A DNA stretch of 64,000 nucleotides from Rhizobium sp. WYJ-E13 (GCF_018987265.1 NZ_CP076854.1:1550001-1614000); one strand, 5' to 3'. Counted from the first letter of the stretch, positions 36,833 through 47,700 are shown. Program-made: numbers and translations. Notes: generated by a model from the sequence alone, not told the origin.

Positions 36833-37654
36833 CTAGGCGCCGAAGCCCCGCGCAAAGGCGCCAGTCCCGATAGCGCGCTGCGCAAACATCAATGCCGCAA
36901 AGGACGGCACCCACAGCATGACGGAAAGGACCGCGCCGTATTGCACGACGATCTGGCTATTGATGAAGCTGATCATCAACACCGGCATGGTGCGGATCTC
37001 GGGCGCGCCGATCAGCCAGGCACCCTCGGTCTCATAGAAAGTGCCGACGAATGTCAGGAGCACGGCGGCTGAGATCGTCGGCGCAGCCTGCGGCAATGTG
37101 ATCGACCAGAAGACGCGAAGCGGCGTCGCGCCGGCGTCACGCGCGGCCTCCTCCATGCGCCGGTCGACATTCTGGAAGGCGGCGACCGGGATCCAGATCA
37201 TCAGCATAAGCGTACCAACGAGCTGGATCAGCACCACGCCCCAGAAGGTACTGATCAGCCCCAGCTGCAGGAAGATGCCGGCAATCGCCACCAGCAACCC
37301 AAACTTGGGAAAGGCATGCGAGGCGAGAAATGAGAGGAAGAGGACGTTGCGCCCGGGAAAGCGCATACGCGCAAAGGCATAGGCCGCAGGCAGGCAGATG
37401 ATCGCCGACAACATCGTTACCGTCGCCGTCAGCCGCAGGCTGAGGAAAAGCGCATCCCAGACATCCTTGCGGGCCAGCGTCTGCGACCAGAAACGCAGGC
37501 CGAACTGCTGGGGAATGACGGAAGGGTAGCGCCAGATCTCGGTGAAGGCCCAGGTGGCAACGACCAGCAGCGGCAGCGCGATGAAGAGCGTCAGCAGCAG
37601 CGAGAAGGCAAGGCCAATCCAATCGAATTTCAAGGCGGTCGACTGGCGCATCAT
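36833..37654 (-). CDS. ABC transporter permease (second subunit)
   Basis: 273-residue inner-membrane permease of the spermidine/Fe(III)/2-aminoethylphosphonate type. The first helix is FSLLLTLFIALPLLVVATWAF, and the EAA loop is MEEAARDAGATPLRVFWSIT. The start is ATG 37654, which overlaps the stop of the preceding permease by ATGA. A much longer in-frame ORF through the upstream gene is a coincidence of frame. Works with the other operon subunits. Confidence 0.93.
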   Translation of the reverse strand: MMRQSTALKFDWIGLAFSLLLTLFIALPLLVVATWAFTEIWRYPSVIPQQFGLRFWSQTLARKDVWDALFLSLRLTATVTMLSAIICLPAAYAFARMRFPGRNVLFLSFLASHAFPKFGLLVAIAGIFLQLGLISTFWGVVLIQLVGTLMLMIWIPVAAFQNVDRRMEEAARDAGATPLRVFWSITLPQAAPTISAAVLLTFVGTFYETEGAWLIGAPEIRTMPVLMISFINSQIVVQYGAVLSVMLWVPSFAALMFAQRAIGTGAFARGFGA

Positions 37655-38541
37655 CGGCCCTCGCGGTTGCGGGCGATCGACCAGACATAGAAGACACCGA
37701 AGAGGAGGCAGAAGCAGAAGCTGATGACGGCCTGCGTCAGCGCATTCAACGGGTCGTTCATATCGGCGAACGTGCGCTGCATGAAGGGCCCCATCATCTC
37801 CGGCGAGGCGGGGCCGAGCACGTAGGGCAAGGTGAAGGCCGAGAATATGCCGAGCACTGCGAAAGAAGCCGTCACCAGCAGCGAATTGCCCATGCGCGGC
37901 AAAATGATCGAGATGAAGACCCTTGGAGGCGTCGCTCCGACATCGCGGGCCGCTTCGATGGAGCTGTTGGAAACGGAAGAGAGGCCAGCCGTCAGCATCA
38001 GGACGGTCAAAGGCAGATTGTCCCAGACGAGGCCGATGACCGGTCCCCAGGGCGTCAGATAGGGGCTCGGTAGTTTCGGCAGGCCGACGGCATTGAGCAG
38101 GATGTCGACCGTACCGTTCGGTCCGATCGTGCGGATGAGCGCATAGGAGAGAATAATCGAGGGCACGAACATTGGAAAGATCGCGAGACCTTGCACATAG
38201 CCGGCAAGGCGGCTTCCGGAAAAGCGAAGATAAAGCGCAATCGGAAGGCCGATCGCAAGCAGGAGCAGACCGCAGACAAGGGTCGTCCAGAGCGTCAGCC
38301 AGAGATTGTTCAGGCTGTACCCATCCGTGAAGAAGAAACGGTAGGAGGCGAGCGAAAATGCGGTCGTCCCGTCCGGTTGGCGCACGAAAATGGTTGTCGC
38401 GACCGCCGAGAAGATCGGAAAGATGATCAGCCAGCCGACCAGAAAGACCGGCATGCCGACGAGGAGGAGCCCGTAAAGGCTCCCCCTGCTGAGAGGCTGA
38501 GCGCGGTCGACGACCGCAGGCTGTGTCGTTTCGACCACCAT
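37651..38541 (-). CDS. ABC transporter permease (first subunit)
   Basis: 296-residue inner-membrane permease, first helix GLLLVGMPVFLVGWLIIFPI, EAA-type loop IEAARDVGATPPRVFISIIL. The start is ATG 38541, which overlaps the binding-protein stop by one base (TGATG), a re-initiation arrangement. The next in-frame upstream start would add 21 basic residues inside the binding-protein gene. It pairs with the second permease to form the heterodimeric channel. Confidence 0.92.
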   Translation of the reverse strand: MVVETTQPAVVDRAQPLSRGSLYGLLLVGMPVFLVGWLIIFPIFSAVATTIFVRQPDGTTAFSLASYRFFFTDGYSLNNLWLTLWTTLVCGLLLLAIGLPIALYLRFSGSRLAGYVQGLAIFPMFVPSIILSYALIRTIGPNGTVDILLNAVGLPKLPSPYLTPWGPVIGLVWDNLPLTVLMLTAGLSSVSNSSIEAARDVGATPPRVFISIILPRMGNSLLVTASFAVLGIFSAFTLPYVLGPASPEMMGPFMQRTFADMNDPLNALTQAVISFCFCLLFGVFYVWSIARNREGR

Positions 38542-39686
38542 CAGGTGCGGCTGATGCCGGGAGCGACGTTGCGGTACCAGCCGTCGTTGATCGCCTTTTC
38601 CCAATCGCCGCCCGGGAAGGTCGGGATGGTCGCCGGGATGACATCGGCATATTTCTTGCGGAGGTCCTCGGAAATGTGATCCCAGGAAACACCCGGGAAG
38701 CCGCCGATTTCGGTGATGATGGCTTCCTGCATCTCGCTCGTCAACATGAAGGCGGCGAGCTTGAGGGCGGCGTCCTTGTTCGCGCCGTTGGTGAAGATCG
38801 TCATGGCCGAAAAACCGCCGCAGAGCGCGAGATCGGAGAGCTGCACGAGGCCGGTCGTCTCAGGCAGGACGCCCTGCGAGATCGCCTGCAGAACCTGGTC
38901 GGACCAAACCGGAGCCATGGTGACGACGCCCTGGGCGAGCAGCTGGATCGACTGTGTATTGCCCGCAGTATAGGCGCCCTTCTGATAGAGCGACGGCGCG
39001 AGATCGTTGAGGATCTTCCAGGTGGGCGCCAGCGACTGTTCGGCAAACTCGGCGGTGAAGTTGTCGATCTTGAACTTCTTGGGATCACGGCCATTGGCTT
39101 CGTGGATCGCGCGGCGAACGAAATTGAGGCCCGAACCGCCCTTGTCCGGACGGTTGTAGATGAACTGGCCGGGATTGGCCTTGATCCAGGCGGTCAGCTG
39201 TTCCCAGGTCTTCGGCGCATCCTTCGGGTCAAGCTTGGTCTTGTCATAGGCCAGCAGAACCTGCGAGCCCCGATAGGGCAGCGCGTAGGGCGTGTCGATC
39301 GCGAGCGGATTGACGTTCTCGAAGCCGGGCACATTCTCAGCCGAGAACTTCACCCAGAGACCCGCATCGATGCCGCCGGCCGGAAGGCGCGGATCGAAGG
39401 ATTCGAAGAGGTCGGCCTGCGGATCGGTCTTGGTCTTCAACGCAGCGAGCGCGCGGTCGCCGATGGCCCGAAGGCCGTTATTATCGCCGGCATCGGTAAC
39501 CTTCAGCGCGACGTCAGGATGCGCCTTTTCGAAGGCTGGACGGATGATGTTGTTCCAGAGGTCGATAATATTGGCATCAGAGCCGCTGTAGAGGTCGATC
39601 GTGCCCGCGGCGGCTGAGGCAAAACGCGGAAGGGCGAAAAGACCCGCAGCCGCCGATGAGGTGATCAGAAATTCGCGCCTATTCAT
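38541..39686 (-). CDS. ABC transporter substrate-binding protein with Tat-type signal
   Basis: 381-residue family 1-like solute-binding protein. The N-terminus MNRREFLITSSAAAGLF carries the twin-arginine RRxFL motif and ends near RFASA, so it is probably exported folded by Tat. The mature protein (IDLYSGSDANIIDLWNNIIR) resembles iron, polyamine, phosphonate and sugar-phosphate binding proteins (AfuA/PhnS/PotD groups). The specific ligand is not clear. A sugar phosphate or phosphonate would fit the convergent phosphatase gene, but this is speculation. First gene of the four-gene importer operon. Confidence 0.9.
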   Translation of the reverse strand: MNRREFLITSSAAAGLFALPRFASAAAGTIDLYSGSDANIIDLWNNIIRPAFEKAHPDVALKVTDAGDNNGLRAIGDRALAALKTKTDPQADLFESFDPRLPAGGIDAGLWVKFSAENVPGFENVNPLAIDTPYALPYRGSQVLLAYDKTKLDPKDAPKTWEQLTAWIKANPGQFIYNRPDKGGSGLNFVRRAIHEANGRDPKKFKIDNFTAEFAEQSLAPTWKILNDLAPSLYQKGAYTAGNTQSIQLLAQGVVTMAPVWSDQVLQAISQGVLPETTGLVQLSDLALCGGFSAMTIFTNGANKDAALKLAAFMLTSEMQEAIITEIGGFPGVSWDHISEDLRKKYADVIPATIPTFPGGDWEKAINDGWYRNVAPGISRT

Positions 39687-40062
39687 ACCTGTCTCCCTTC
39701 GTTATCGAGGCTGCGCCTCAGATGAGCTCTGAGACTTGCTAGCTCCGGCGCGTAACATCGGAATGACAAAAGCGAAGAAAATGCACACGTGTGCCAAGTC
39801 CGATAAATGAGCCCCGAGACTCGATTCGGCACAGCATCATCGGCTCGGAAAAAACTCGTCAGACAAGTTCGTTTTTTACTGAGTGGAAACAGCCCGGCCA
39901 AAACGCCTGGCTACAGGAATTTATCAAATTGGCGATGCGCTACTTGATCGCGCAGTTAAGCCGATGCTAGGCCTGCAGCCGGCTTCCTTGGCTTCGCTCC
40001 AGCGGTTTGCGCATCAGACCAAAGAGATTGGAGGCGACTCGGTTAAGTCGCCTCTATCGTTT
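39687..40062. other. 376-bp intergenic region with importer promoter and terminator
   Basis: The left part (next to 39686) should contain the promoter of the importer operon, transcribed leftward. The right part carries the terminator of the AAA ATPase gene, listed separately. No gene was recognised between them. Confidence 0.55.
40031..40054 (-). terminator. Terminator of the CDC48-like ATPase gene
   Basis: A perfect 9-bp stem GAGGCGACT/AGTCGCCTC (40031-40039 and 40046-40054) with a 6-base loop lies 8 bp beyond the ATPase stop (minus strand). The bases that follow on the coding strand are moderately T-rich (CAATCTCTTT). Confidence 0.65.
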
Positions 40063-42315
40063 CTACTCGGCAGCCTGCCGCAGTGGCGTGAAACCGATCT
40101 GTCGTCGCTGCGGGCTTTCTTGCCTCAGCGTCCGCAGCATCTCCTCGTATTCCTGCTCCATTTCCGGGGTGACGGACGGGCGGACTTCGTGGAGAGCCTT
40201 GGAGAAATCCTCCTTGGTCACAGTGGAGGCGTCGAGCGATCGGCGCAGCGCAATGAGACCTGCGCGACGCGTCAAGTCCTCAAGGTCGGCTCCTGTAAAG
40301 CGTACGGTCTGTTCGGCGAGTTCATCCAAATCGATATTTTTTGCCAACGGCATCTTCTTCGTATGGATACGGAGAATTTTTAGCCGTGCTTTCGCATCAG
40401 GGACCGGAACGTAGACCAGTTCGTCAAAACGGCCCGGTCTCAGAAGCGCAGGATCGAGAAGGTTTGGCCGGTTGGTTGCCGCCATGACAACGACACCCTG
40501 CATGTCTTCCAGGCCATCCATTTCTGCCAGAAGCGTGTTGACCACACGTTCCGTCACCGCCGGCTCACCCAAGCCTCCGCCGCGGACCGGAGCAAGCGAG
40601 TCGATCTCATCGATAAAGATAACCGTCGGGGCGACCTGCCTGGCGCGCTCGAAGAGGCGCGAAACCTGCTGTTCGGACTCGCCATACCATTTCGACAAAA
40701 GATCGGATGACTTCGTCGCCACGAAATTGGCTTCAGCCTCGCGCGCCACGGCTTTCGCCAGCAGTGTCTTGCCTGTTCCCGGAGGCCCGAAGAGCAGGAA
40801 ACCCTTGGCCGGACGAATGCCCATGCGCTTGAAGGACTGCGGCGCACGCAGCGGCAGCTCCACACCCTCTTTCAGCTTCATCTGTGCTTCGTCCAGCCCG
40901 CCGACGTCATCCCAGCGCACGTTGGGTGCCTGGATCATGATTTCACGCAAAGCTGATGGCTGAATACGCTTCATCGCCGACATGAAGTCATCCTGTGAAA
41001 CCGTCAGCTTCTCCAGAACGTCGCTTGGGATCCCTTCCCGAAGATTGATGTCGGGCAGCACGCGCCGCAACGCATCCATGGCGGCTTCCCGAACGAGCGC
41101 CCCCAGATCCGCGCCGACGAAACCGTAGGTCGTTCTGGCGATTTCGTCGAGATCTGTATCTTCCGCAAGCGGCATACCACGTGTGTGAATGGCCAGGACT
41201 TCGCGCCGTCCATTCTGGTCTGGAACACCGATGACGATCTCGCGATCGAAACGTCCTGGACGCCTCAGCGCTTCGTCGATCGCATCGCGCCTATTGGTCG
41301 CGCCGATGACGACAATATTCTGCCGGGGTTCCAGCCCGTCCATCAAGGTCAGGAGCTGGGCAACGATGCGCCGCTCGACCTCGCCGGTGACCTGTTCACG
41401 CTTCGGCGCGATGGAATCGATTTCGTCGATGAAGATAATGGAGGGAGCGTTCTGCGAGGCTTCCTGGAAGACCTGCCTCAACCGTTCCTCCGACTCGCCG
41501 TAGCGGCTTCCCATGATTTCCGGTCCGGCGATATGGTAGAAGTTGGCCTCCGTCTCGTTCGCCACCGCCCGGGCAAGAAGGGTCTTGCCGGTTCCCGGAG
41601 GCCCGTAGAGCAAAACACCCTTCGGCGGATCGATGCCGAGGCGCTGAAAGAGCTCCGGATGGCGCAAGGGAAGCTCCACCATCTCGCGGACCTGTTCGAC
41701 AGACGAGCCGAGACCACCAATATCGTCATAGGTGACATCCGCGCGGCGGGCTTCCTTCGGCTCCTCGAACTGCGGACGCAGCTCGACTGTGGTCTGCTCC
41801 GTCATCTGGACGATGCCGCGAGGCTGCGTCGAGACGACAACGAGCCTGATTTCCTGAAGACCGTAAGCCGGAAGACTGAACCGCGGGTCCCTTATGCGCT
41901 GCTGCACCGAAGTCGACACGACATCGCCTGCAACCATCGGCATCTGGAGGAAGGTTCGCTGCAGAGCCTCACCTGATCCCTGTAGCACCAAATTCTTCTG
42001 CGCTGGCGCCAGAACGACCTTTGTCGCGGGACGCGCCTCGGCTTTGCGGATTTCGATATGGTCTCCGCTCGTCACTCCGGCATTCACACGTTGCAGGCCG
42101 TCGAGGCGCACAATGTTCAGTCCTTCGTCGTCGGGATAAGGGCGCATGGCGACCGCAGCCGTATGACGCTTGCCGACGAGTTCGATGAGGTCACCCTCTC
42201 GAATACCAAGCTTGCCCATTGCTGCCGAAGACAGCCGCGCAATGCTTGTTCCCGCATCCTGCGGCCTCATATTTGCCACTTGCAGCGTAAGTATCTGGTC
42301 ATCTGAGACGGACAT
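40063..42315 (-). CDS. CDC48/VAT-like double AAA+ ATPase
   Basis: 750-residue protein with the p97/CDC48 architecture: an N-terminal double-psi barrel and four-stranded barrel (about 1-190), AAA D1 (about 195-430; Walker A GPPGTGKTLLARAV, Walker B IIFIDEIDSIAPKR, Arg fingers in RRPGRFDREI) and AAA D2 (about 470-720; GPPGTGKTLLAKAV, VIFIDEIDSLAPVRGG, LLRPGRFDELVYV). Such hexamers unfold proteins or extract them from complexes. They are typical of archaea and eukaryotes and scattered in bacteria. The C-terminus (FTPLRQAAE) lacks the HbYX tail used to dock on a 20S proteasome, consistent with alphaproteobacteria lacking one. Monocistronic, with its own terminator. Confidence 0.93.
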   Translation of the reverse strand: MSVSDDQILTLQVANMRPQDAGTSIARLSSAAMGKLGIREGDLIELVGKRHTAAVAMRPYPDDEGLNIVRLDGLQRVNAGVTSGDHIEIRKAEARPATKVVLAPAQKNLVLQGSGEALQRTFLQMPMVAGDVVSTSVQQRIRDPRFSLPAYGLQEIRLVVVSTQPRGIVQMTEQTTVELRPQFEEPKEARRADVTYDDIGGLGSSVEQVREMVELPLRHPELFQRLGIDPPKGVLLYGPPGTGKTLLARAVANETEANFYHIAGPEIMGSRYGESEERLRQVFQEASQNAPSIIFIDEIDSIAPKREQVTGEVERRIVAQLLTLMDGLEPRQNIVVIGATNRRDAIDEALRRPGRFDREIVIGVPDQNGRREVLAIHTRGMPLAEDTDLDEIARTTYGFVGADLGALVREAAMDALRRVLPDINLREGIPSDVLEKLTVSQDDFMSAMKRIQPSALREIMIQAPNVRWDDVGGLDEAQMKLKEGVELPLRAPQSFKRMGIRPAKGFLLFGPPGTGKTLLAKAVAREAEANFVATKSSDLLSKWYGESEQQVSRLFERARQVAPTVIFIDEIDSLAPVRGGGLGEPAVTERVVNTLLAEMDGLEDMQGVVVMAATNRPNLLDPALLRPGRFDELVYVPVPDAKARLKILRIHTKKMPLAKNIDLDELAEQTVRFTGADLEDLTRRAGLIALRRSLDASTVTKEDFSKALHEVRPSVTPEMEQEYEEMLRTLRQESPQRRQIGFTPLRQAAE

Positions 42316-42508
42316 GAAGCCTCCATAAAAGTCGAGAACTGAAACGCTTAAGCATTGCTACCGGAAGATTATTACGTCCGATCGCAAGTTGGAAAGTGGA
42401 TCAAAGTATAGGGCATTGATGCCGGTTTTCGAGCCGGGGGCATGGACGAGGTTTATGTCCGAGGTCGCGGCGATCATAAACGACGCAGCGTGGCGGCGAG
42501 GCCAGTGG

Positions 42509-42530
42509 GTGGCCCTCAAATGAGGACCAC
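42509..42530 (-). terminator. Hairpin downstream of the transketolase gene
   Basis: GTGGCCCTC (42509-42517) and GAGGACCAC (42522-42530) form a 9-bp stem with one mismatch and a 4-base loop, about 40 bp past the transketolase stop on the minus strand. No T-run, so termination is plausible but not certain. Confidence 0.4.
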
Positions 42531-42570
42531 TTGTTTCGACATCGTCAGCGTACCGATTTGAAAACGGCTC

Positions 42571-44610
42571 TCACCTCCTTGGCGAAGAGCGAAGACCCAG
42601 TGCTCCTTGCGCGGCTTTCACAACTGCATCGGTGGTTATGTCGAATTTCCTGTAGACGTCGTTGATCTTGCCGGACGCGCCGAAGCTGTGCATGCCGACG
42701 AACCGGCCGTCGAGCCCGAGATATCGGTCCCAGCTATCCTGGACTGCTGCTTCCACCGCAACGCGCGCAGTTCCGTCTCCCAGAACCTCACGCTTGTAGT
42801 CCGCCGCCTGCGCCTCAAACAGCAGGCGGCACGGCATGGAAACGACCGCGGTCGGAACGCCTTCCGCCTGAAGCCTCGCCCTTGCCTCTACGGCAAGGTG
42901 CAACTCCGATCCCGTTGACATGATCGTCAGCTCGCGCGCGCCACCTTCGGCCTCAAGCAGTACATATCCGCCCTTTGCCGACAGGTTGAGAGTGCCCGGC
43001 TGCTTTCTCAGAAGCGGCATGGGCTGGCGGGACAGAGCGATCAGCGCTGCCTGCCGCGGGGCATTGAGAATGGCCTGCCAACATTCCGCCGTCTCGATCG
43101 GGTCGCCCGGACGGAACACGGCGAGACCCGGAATGGCGCGCAGTGCCGTCAGATGTTCGACAGGCTGATGCGTCGGTCCATCTTCGCCCAGACCGATCGA
43201 ATCATGCGTCATCACGAAGATCGAACGCACCGCCATCATCGCCGCCAACCGAATGGACGGACGAGCGTAATCGGAAAAAGTCAGGAAGGTGCCGCCGTAA
43301 GGGATCAGCCCGCCATGAAGGGCAATGCCGTTGATGGCAGCTGCCATCCCATGTTCGCGCACGCCGTAATGGACATAGGATCCATTATACTGGCCCGGTG
43401 CGATCTCGATCATGGATTTGGCTTTTGTATTGTTCGACGGCGTGAGGTCCGCCGATCCGCCGATAAGCTCGGGCAGGGCTTCGGCAAGGTGGTTGAGAAC
43501 AACCCCGCTCGCCTGCCTGGTGGCGAGGTCCTTGTCGCTCGACAGAAGCTCCTGTTTTGCTGCCTCGATCGCTGCGGTCCAGTCCGAGGGTAGGTCTCCC
43601 TTCATCCGGCGCTCGAAATCCTGGCGGATATCCGCCTTGGCCGTCTGAACCCGGACCGCCCAGGCCATCCGGGCGTTGCGTCCCTTGGCGCCGATCTTCC
43701 TCCAGGCTTCCAGCAGGTCGGACGGGATCTCGAAGGGAGGCGCGGTCCAGCCCAAAATCTTGCGGGCGCCGGCGATCTCCTCTTCGCCGGGCGCGTCACT
43801 ATGGGCCTTCTGCGTTCCGGCGCGCGTCGGAAAGCCGAAACCGATAATGGTCTTGCAGGCAATCAATGAGGGGCGATCGGTGACCCGCTGAGCTTCGACG
43901 ATTGCATTGCGTATCGCGTCGGTATCATGTCCATCGATCTCCTGCACATGCCAGTTCGATGCACGGAAACGCGCCGGCTGATCGTCGGATTCCGCCAGAC
44001 TTGTCGCCCCGTCGATCGATATCGAATTGTTGTCCCAGAATGCGATCAGCTTACCGAGCTTCAAGTGCCCCGCGAGCGATATGGCCTCTTGGCTGATGCC
44101 CTCCATCAGGCATCCGTCGCCGAGGAAGACGTAAGTATAATGGTTCGAAAGACTATCGCCGAACTTGGCGTTCATGATGCGTTCGGCGAGCGCAAAACCG
44201 ACCGAATTGGCAATGCCCTGGCCGAGCGGACCGGTGGTCGTCTCGATACCCGTGGCATGACGATATTCGGGATGACCTGCCGTCCTGCTGTCGACTTGAC
44301 GAAAGTTCTTGATCTGGTCAATCGTCATATCCCGGTAGCCGGTCAGGTAGAGCAGGCTATAGAGCAGCATTGAACCGTGCCCGTTGGAGATCAGGAAACG
44401 GTCCCGATCGAACCAGTAGGGGTCTTCGGCATCGAATTTCAGGAAGTCGGAAAAGAGCACGACGGCAATGTCGGCCATGCCCATCGGCATGCCGGGGTGC
44501 CCGCTCTTGGCCTTCTCGACGGCATCCATCGAGAGAAACCGGATGCAATTGGCCATGTCGCGCAGATGTTGATCGCGGGGCGCCGGTACGGACTTCACGG
44601 ATTCCGTCAT
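42571..44610 (-). CDS. tkt: Transketolase
   Basis: 679-residue thiamine-diphosphate enzyme of the pentose phosphate pathway, transferring two-carbon ketol units between sugar phosphates. Conserved parts: SGHPGMPMGMADIAVVLFSD, substrate His in ISNGHGSMLLYSLL, ThDP motif GDGCLMEGISQEAIS ending FWDNNSISIDG, and HDSIGLGEDGPTHQPVEHL. Full length for the family. Rhizobia usually have a housekeeping chromosomal copy, so this isolated gene, away from gap/pgk/cbb genes, may be an accessory paralogue; that is inference. No partner genes adjoin it. Confidence 0.95.
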   Translation of the reverse strand: MTESVKSVPAPRDQHLRDMANCIRFLSMDAVEKAKSGHPGMPMGMADIAVVLFSDFLKFDAEDPYWFDRDRFLISNGHGSMLLYSLLYLTGYRDMTIDQIKNFRQVDSRTAGHPEYRHATGIETTTGPLGQGIANSVGFALAERIMNAKFGDSLSNHYTYVFLGDGCLMEGISQEAISLAGHLKLGKLIAFWDNNSISIDGATSLAESDDQPARFRASNWHVQEIDGHDTDAIRNAIVEAQRVTDRPSLIACKTIIGFGFPTRAGTQKAHSDAPGEEEIAGARKILGWTAPPFEIPSDLLEAWRKIGAKGRNARMAWAVRVQTAKADIRQDFERRMKGDLPSDWTAAIEAAKQELLSSDKDLATRQASGVVLNHLAEALPELIGGSADLTPSNNTKAKSMIEIAPGQYNGSYVHYGVREHGMAAAINGIALHGGLIPYGGTFLTFSDYARPSIRLAAMMAVRSIFVMTHDSIGLGEDGPTHQPVEHLTALRAIPGLAVFRPGDPIETAECWQAILNAPRQAALIALSRQPMPLLRKQPGTLNLSAKGGYVLLEAEGGARELTIMSTGSELHLAVEARARLQAEGVPTAVVSMPCRLLFEAQAADYKREVLGDGTARVAVEAAVQDSWDRYLGLDGRFVGMHSFGASGKINDVYRKFDITTDAVVKAAQGALGLRSSPRR

Positions 44611-44778
44611 GATCGTTTCCTCGGGTCTGGTGAAAGGACAGATCCGAAGATAGTGCCCGATGCGAGCTGGGCTACTGCGACATGTTGAAATCCGACCAAG
44701 AACGTCATCATCCGCTCGTCATGCAGCCGCCGCGGCCTCTTTTCCGCATCCTCTCGATACAAGCGCTGCGCATCGCGA

Positions 44779-47700
44779 TCAGCTTTGTTGCAGCCGCCAG
44801 GTCCGGATTTCAAACGGCATGATGTCGACAGGTCCCGCACGTTCGATCGGCTCTTCGAGGATGTTCAAAGGCCCCGAAGCCTGCCAGCCCGAGGGCAAGG
44901 CGAGCGAAAGCCTGCCGCGCCGACCCGCCGGCTCGTAAAGGCGCAAGATAAGGCCGTCTCCTTCCTCTGCCGGCTTCAGCCCCGAAAAAGCAACCGGTAT
45001 ACCCTTCACGCCGAGCGGCGAGAGCGTGCCCGCCGAGAGCCCGCTAGCCTCGAGGGTGACGAGCGGCTGATTGAGATCGATCGCTTCCTGCAGAACGTCG
45101 CCTTCATGCCAGGCGCCTTCATGCGGCATCAGCGCATAGGTGAAGCTCTGTTCGCCCTCATCGGCGAGCGGATCGGGATAGATCGGCGAGCGCACGAGGC
45201 TCATGCCTATGACATTGCCGCGCGCGCTGTGCCCGTATTTGGCGTTGTTGAGCAGCGCGACACCGAAGCCCGGCTCGCTGAGATCGACGAAACGGTGCGC
45301 AGCAGCTTCGAACATCGCCTGTTCCCAGGAGGTGTTCATGTGCGTCTGGCGCTCGACGATACCGAAGGCGCATTCGAAACTGGCGGTGCGGGAACGCACG
45401 GCGACAGGGTTCAGCGTCCTGAGCAGGGTACGCCGGTCATGCCAGTCGATCGTTGTTTCGATATCGAGCCTGCGGGCATTGGCGGTCAGCACGTAAAGCT
45501 GGGTGACCGTCGAGTTCCGGTATCGGTAAACGACACGGATGGCCGCACGATGTGACCCCTGTTCGGCAAGCGTAATGCTCTCAGGCTTGTCGAGACGGAT
45601 AGCCTTTTCGGCATAATCGGCATCGACATCCCAGGCATCCCAGTTGCGCGGCTTGTCGGCAGGGTAGACCCAGAGCTGATTTGCCGAACCCTCGATAGCC
45701 TCCCTACCGGTTGCCTTGTGAATAAGGCTCGAAACGGCGCCGTCCGCGCCGATGACGACGGACAGATGTTCGTTTTCGAGACTGCGCGCATCGGCTTTCA
45801 GCATGCCGGCCGGCTTCAATGCCTTGCGATCGAAGACCAAGACGGAAAGCGGAGCGACAATATCGGCAGATGACAAGACCGTTCCATCAGAAAGCGTGGC
45901 GGTCAGGGGCCGTGGCGCGAGCGACGGATTAACGGCAATCAGCGCATCCGCCACCCCGCCCGCCGGAAGCTGGGCCGATAGCGCCTTCAGCGCCTTGTCC
46001 TGTTCCGCCTTGGCATTGCCGATGGCGCCATCGAGCTCCCGTTCGGCATCGATATAGACTTCGCGGATGCTCGAGCCCGGCAGGATGTCATGGAATTCGT
46101 TCTTCAGGACGACGCGCCAGTCCGCTTCCAGGCTTTGCGGTTTGGCAGCACCCAGCAGATGCGCGAGCGAAGCGATCGTCTCGGCCGTAATCAGCGCCCG
46201 TTCGGCCTGCCGGTGCTTGCGCTTGACGCCGCTTTGCGACGTCAGCGTCGCGCGGTGCAGTTCGAGATAGATTTCCCCATCCCAGACGGGAAGCTCCTTT
46301 TCCGCCGCTGTCCGGTGAGCCTTTTCGTAGAAGCCCTTCACCGTGCCCCAGCGCGCCTTGGGGATCGCCGGGAAGTCGCGCAATTGCACTTCGCGTTCGA
46401 CCATCTCGGGTGTCACGCCACCGCCGCCATCGCCATAGCCAACGGCCAAGAGCGACGTGTCGTGCTGCGCCTTGCCGCGGAAATTCTTCCAGGTCGGCAC
46501 GAAGCAATCCGGTTGCACGAAACCATTGTAGCCCTGCATGGGATTGTCGAAAGTATGGGTCAGCACCTTGCTTCCATCCAACCCCTTCCACCAGAAAAGG
46601 TCGGATGGAATGTGATTGGTCTCGCTCCAGTTCACCTTGATCGTGAAGAAACTGTCGATACCGCCGAGTTGCAGGATCTGCGGCAAGGCCCCCGAAAAGC
46701 CGAAGCAGTCCGGCAGCCAGCAGACCGTATGACGCAAGCCGAAATGCTTCTCGAAATAGCGCTGCCCGTAAAGCACCTGTCGGGCAAGACTTTCGCCCGT
46801 CGGCATATTGGTATCGGGCTCGACCCACATGCCGCCGACCGTTTCCCACTTGCCCTCGGCGACCTTCTTCTTGATCCGTTCGAGAAGCTCGGGATCATCC
46901 TCTTCCATCTGCGCATAATAATGGGCAGTCGATTGATTGAAGCGGAAGTCGTCCGATCGCTCCATCAGCGACAGCGCGGTATTGAAGGTGCGCCGCATCT
47001 TCCGGCGCGTCTCGCCATAGGGCCAGAGCCAGGCGAGGTCGATATGGGCGTGGCCGGTCAGCAGCAGTTCGCCGTTCGGCGGAAAACGCTTTTGAAGCTC
47101 TTTCAGTCGTGCGATCAGCATATCATAGGCGGCACCTGCCGAAGCACTCTGCGCTTCAGTCAGGCCTGCCGGATCTGCCTGAAGCTCCGGCAGTTCCCAG
47201 ATCTTTTGCTGCATGACTGCACCGGATATACGCGAAATATAGGCTGGCGTGTCCGAGGGCCAGTCGAGGCTGCGCAGCGCACGTTCGGCCGCCTCGATCA
47301 AGTGCGACACCACTTCATGGCTTTCGAGCACGACGGCGGCCTCGCCGATCTGCCGCAAAAGGAGGTGCAGTTTGTGCACCGGTTCATCCAGCCAGATCAG
47401 CCTCGCCTTGTTGAGCCGCGGTGCCCTATTCGGCTCACCAAAGGGAAACCGCGCGACGCTGTCAGTGGCAATCGAGAATTCCCTGCCCTTGATCGGGAAC
47501 TCCTGATGGTAGGGATCAAGCCCGAATGTCTCGGCCTGACCGCCCGGATAATGCAATGTAATCAGGCTCTCGCCACCGAGATCGAGCTGCAAGCGAACCT
47601 CATCGATCGGCCAGTCGCGCGGCACTGTGGCCGATGCCGCGAAATGAACCATCCCCTTGCGGTGCGGCCAATCCTGATGATGGGCAATCGGCTCGCCGTC

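Noticed and set aside
36833..38692. A 619-codon frame as one large fused permease
   Set aside because: Only the last 273 codons encode a permease. The rest is an alternative frame of the upstream permease gene.
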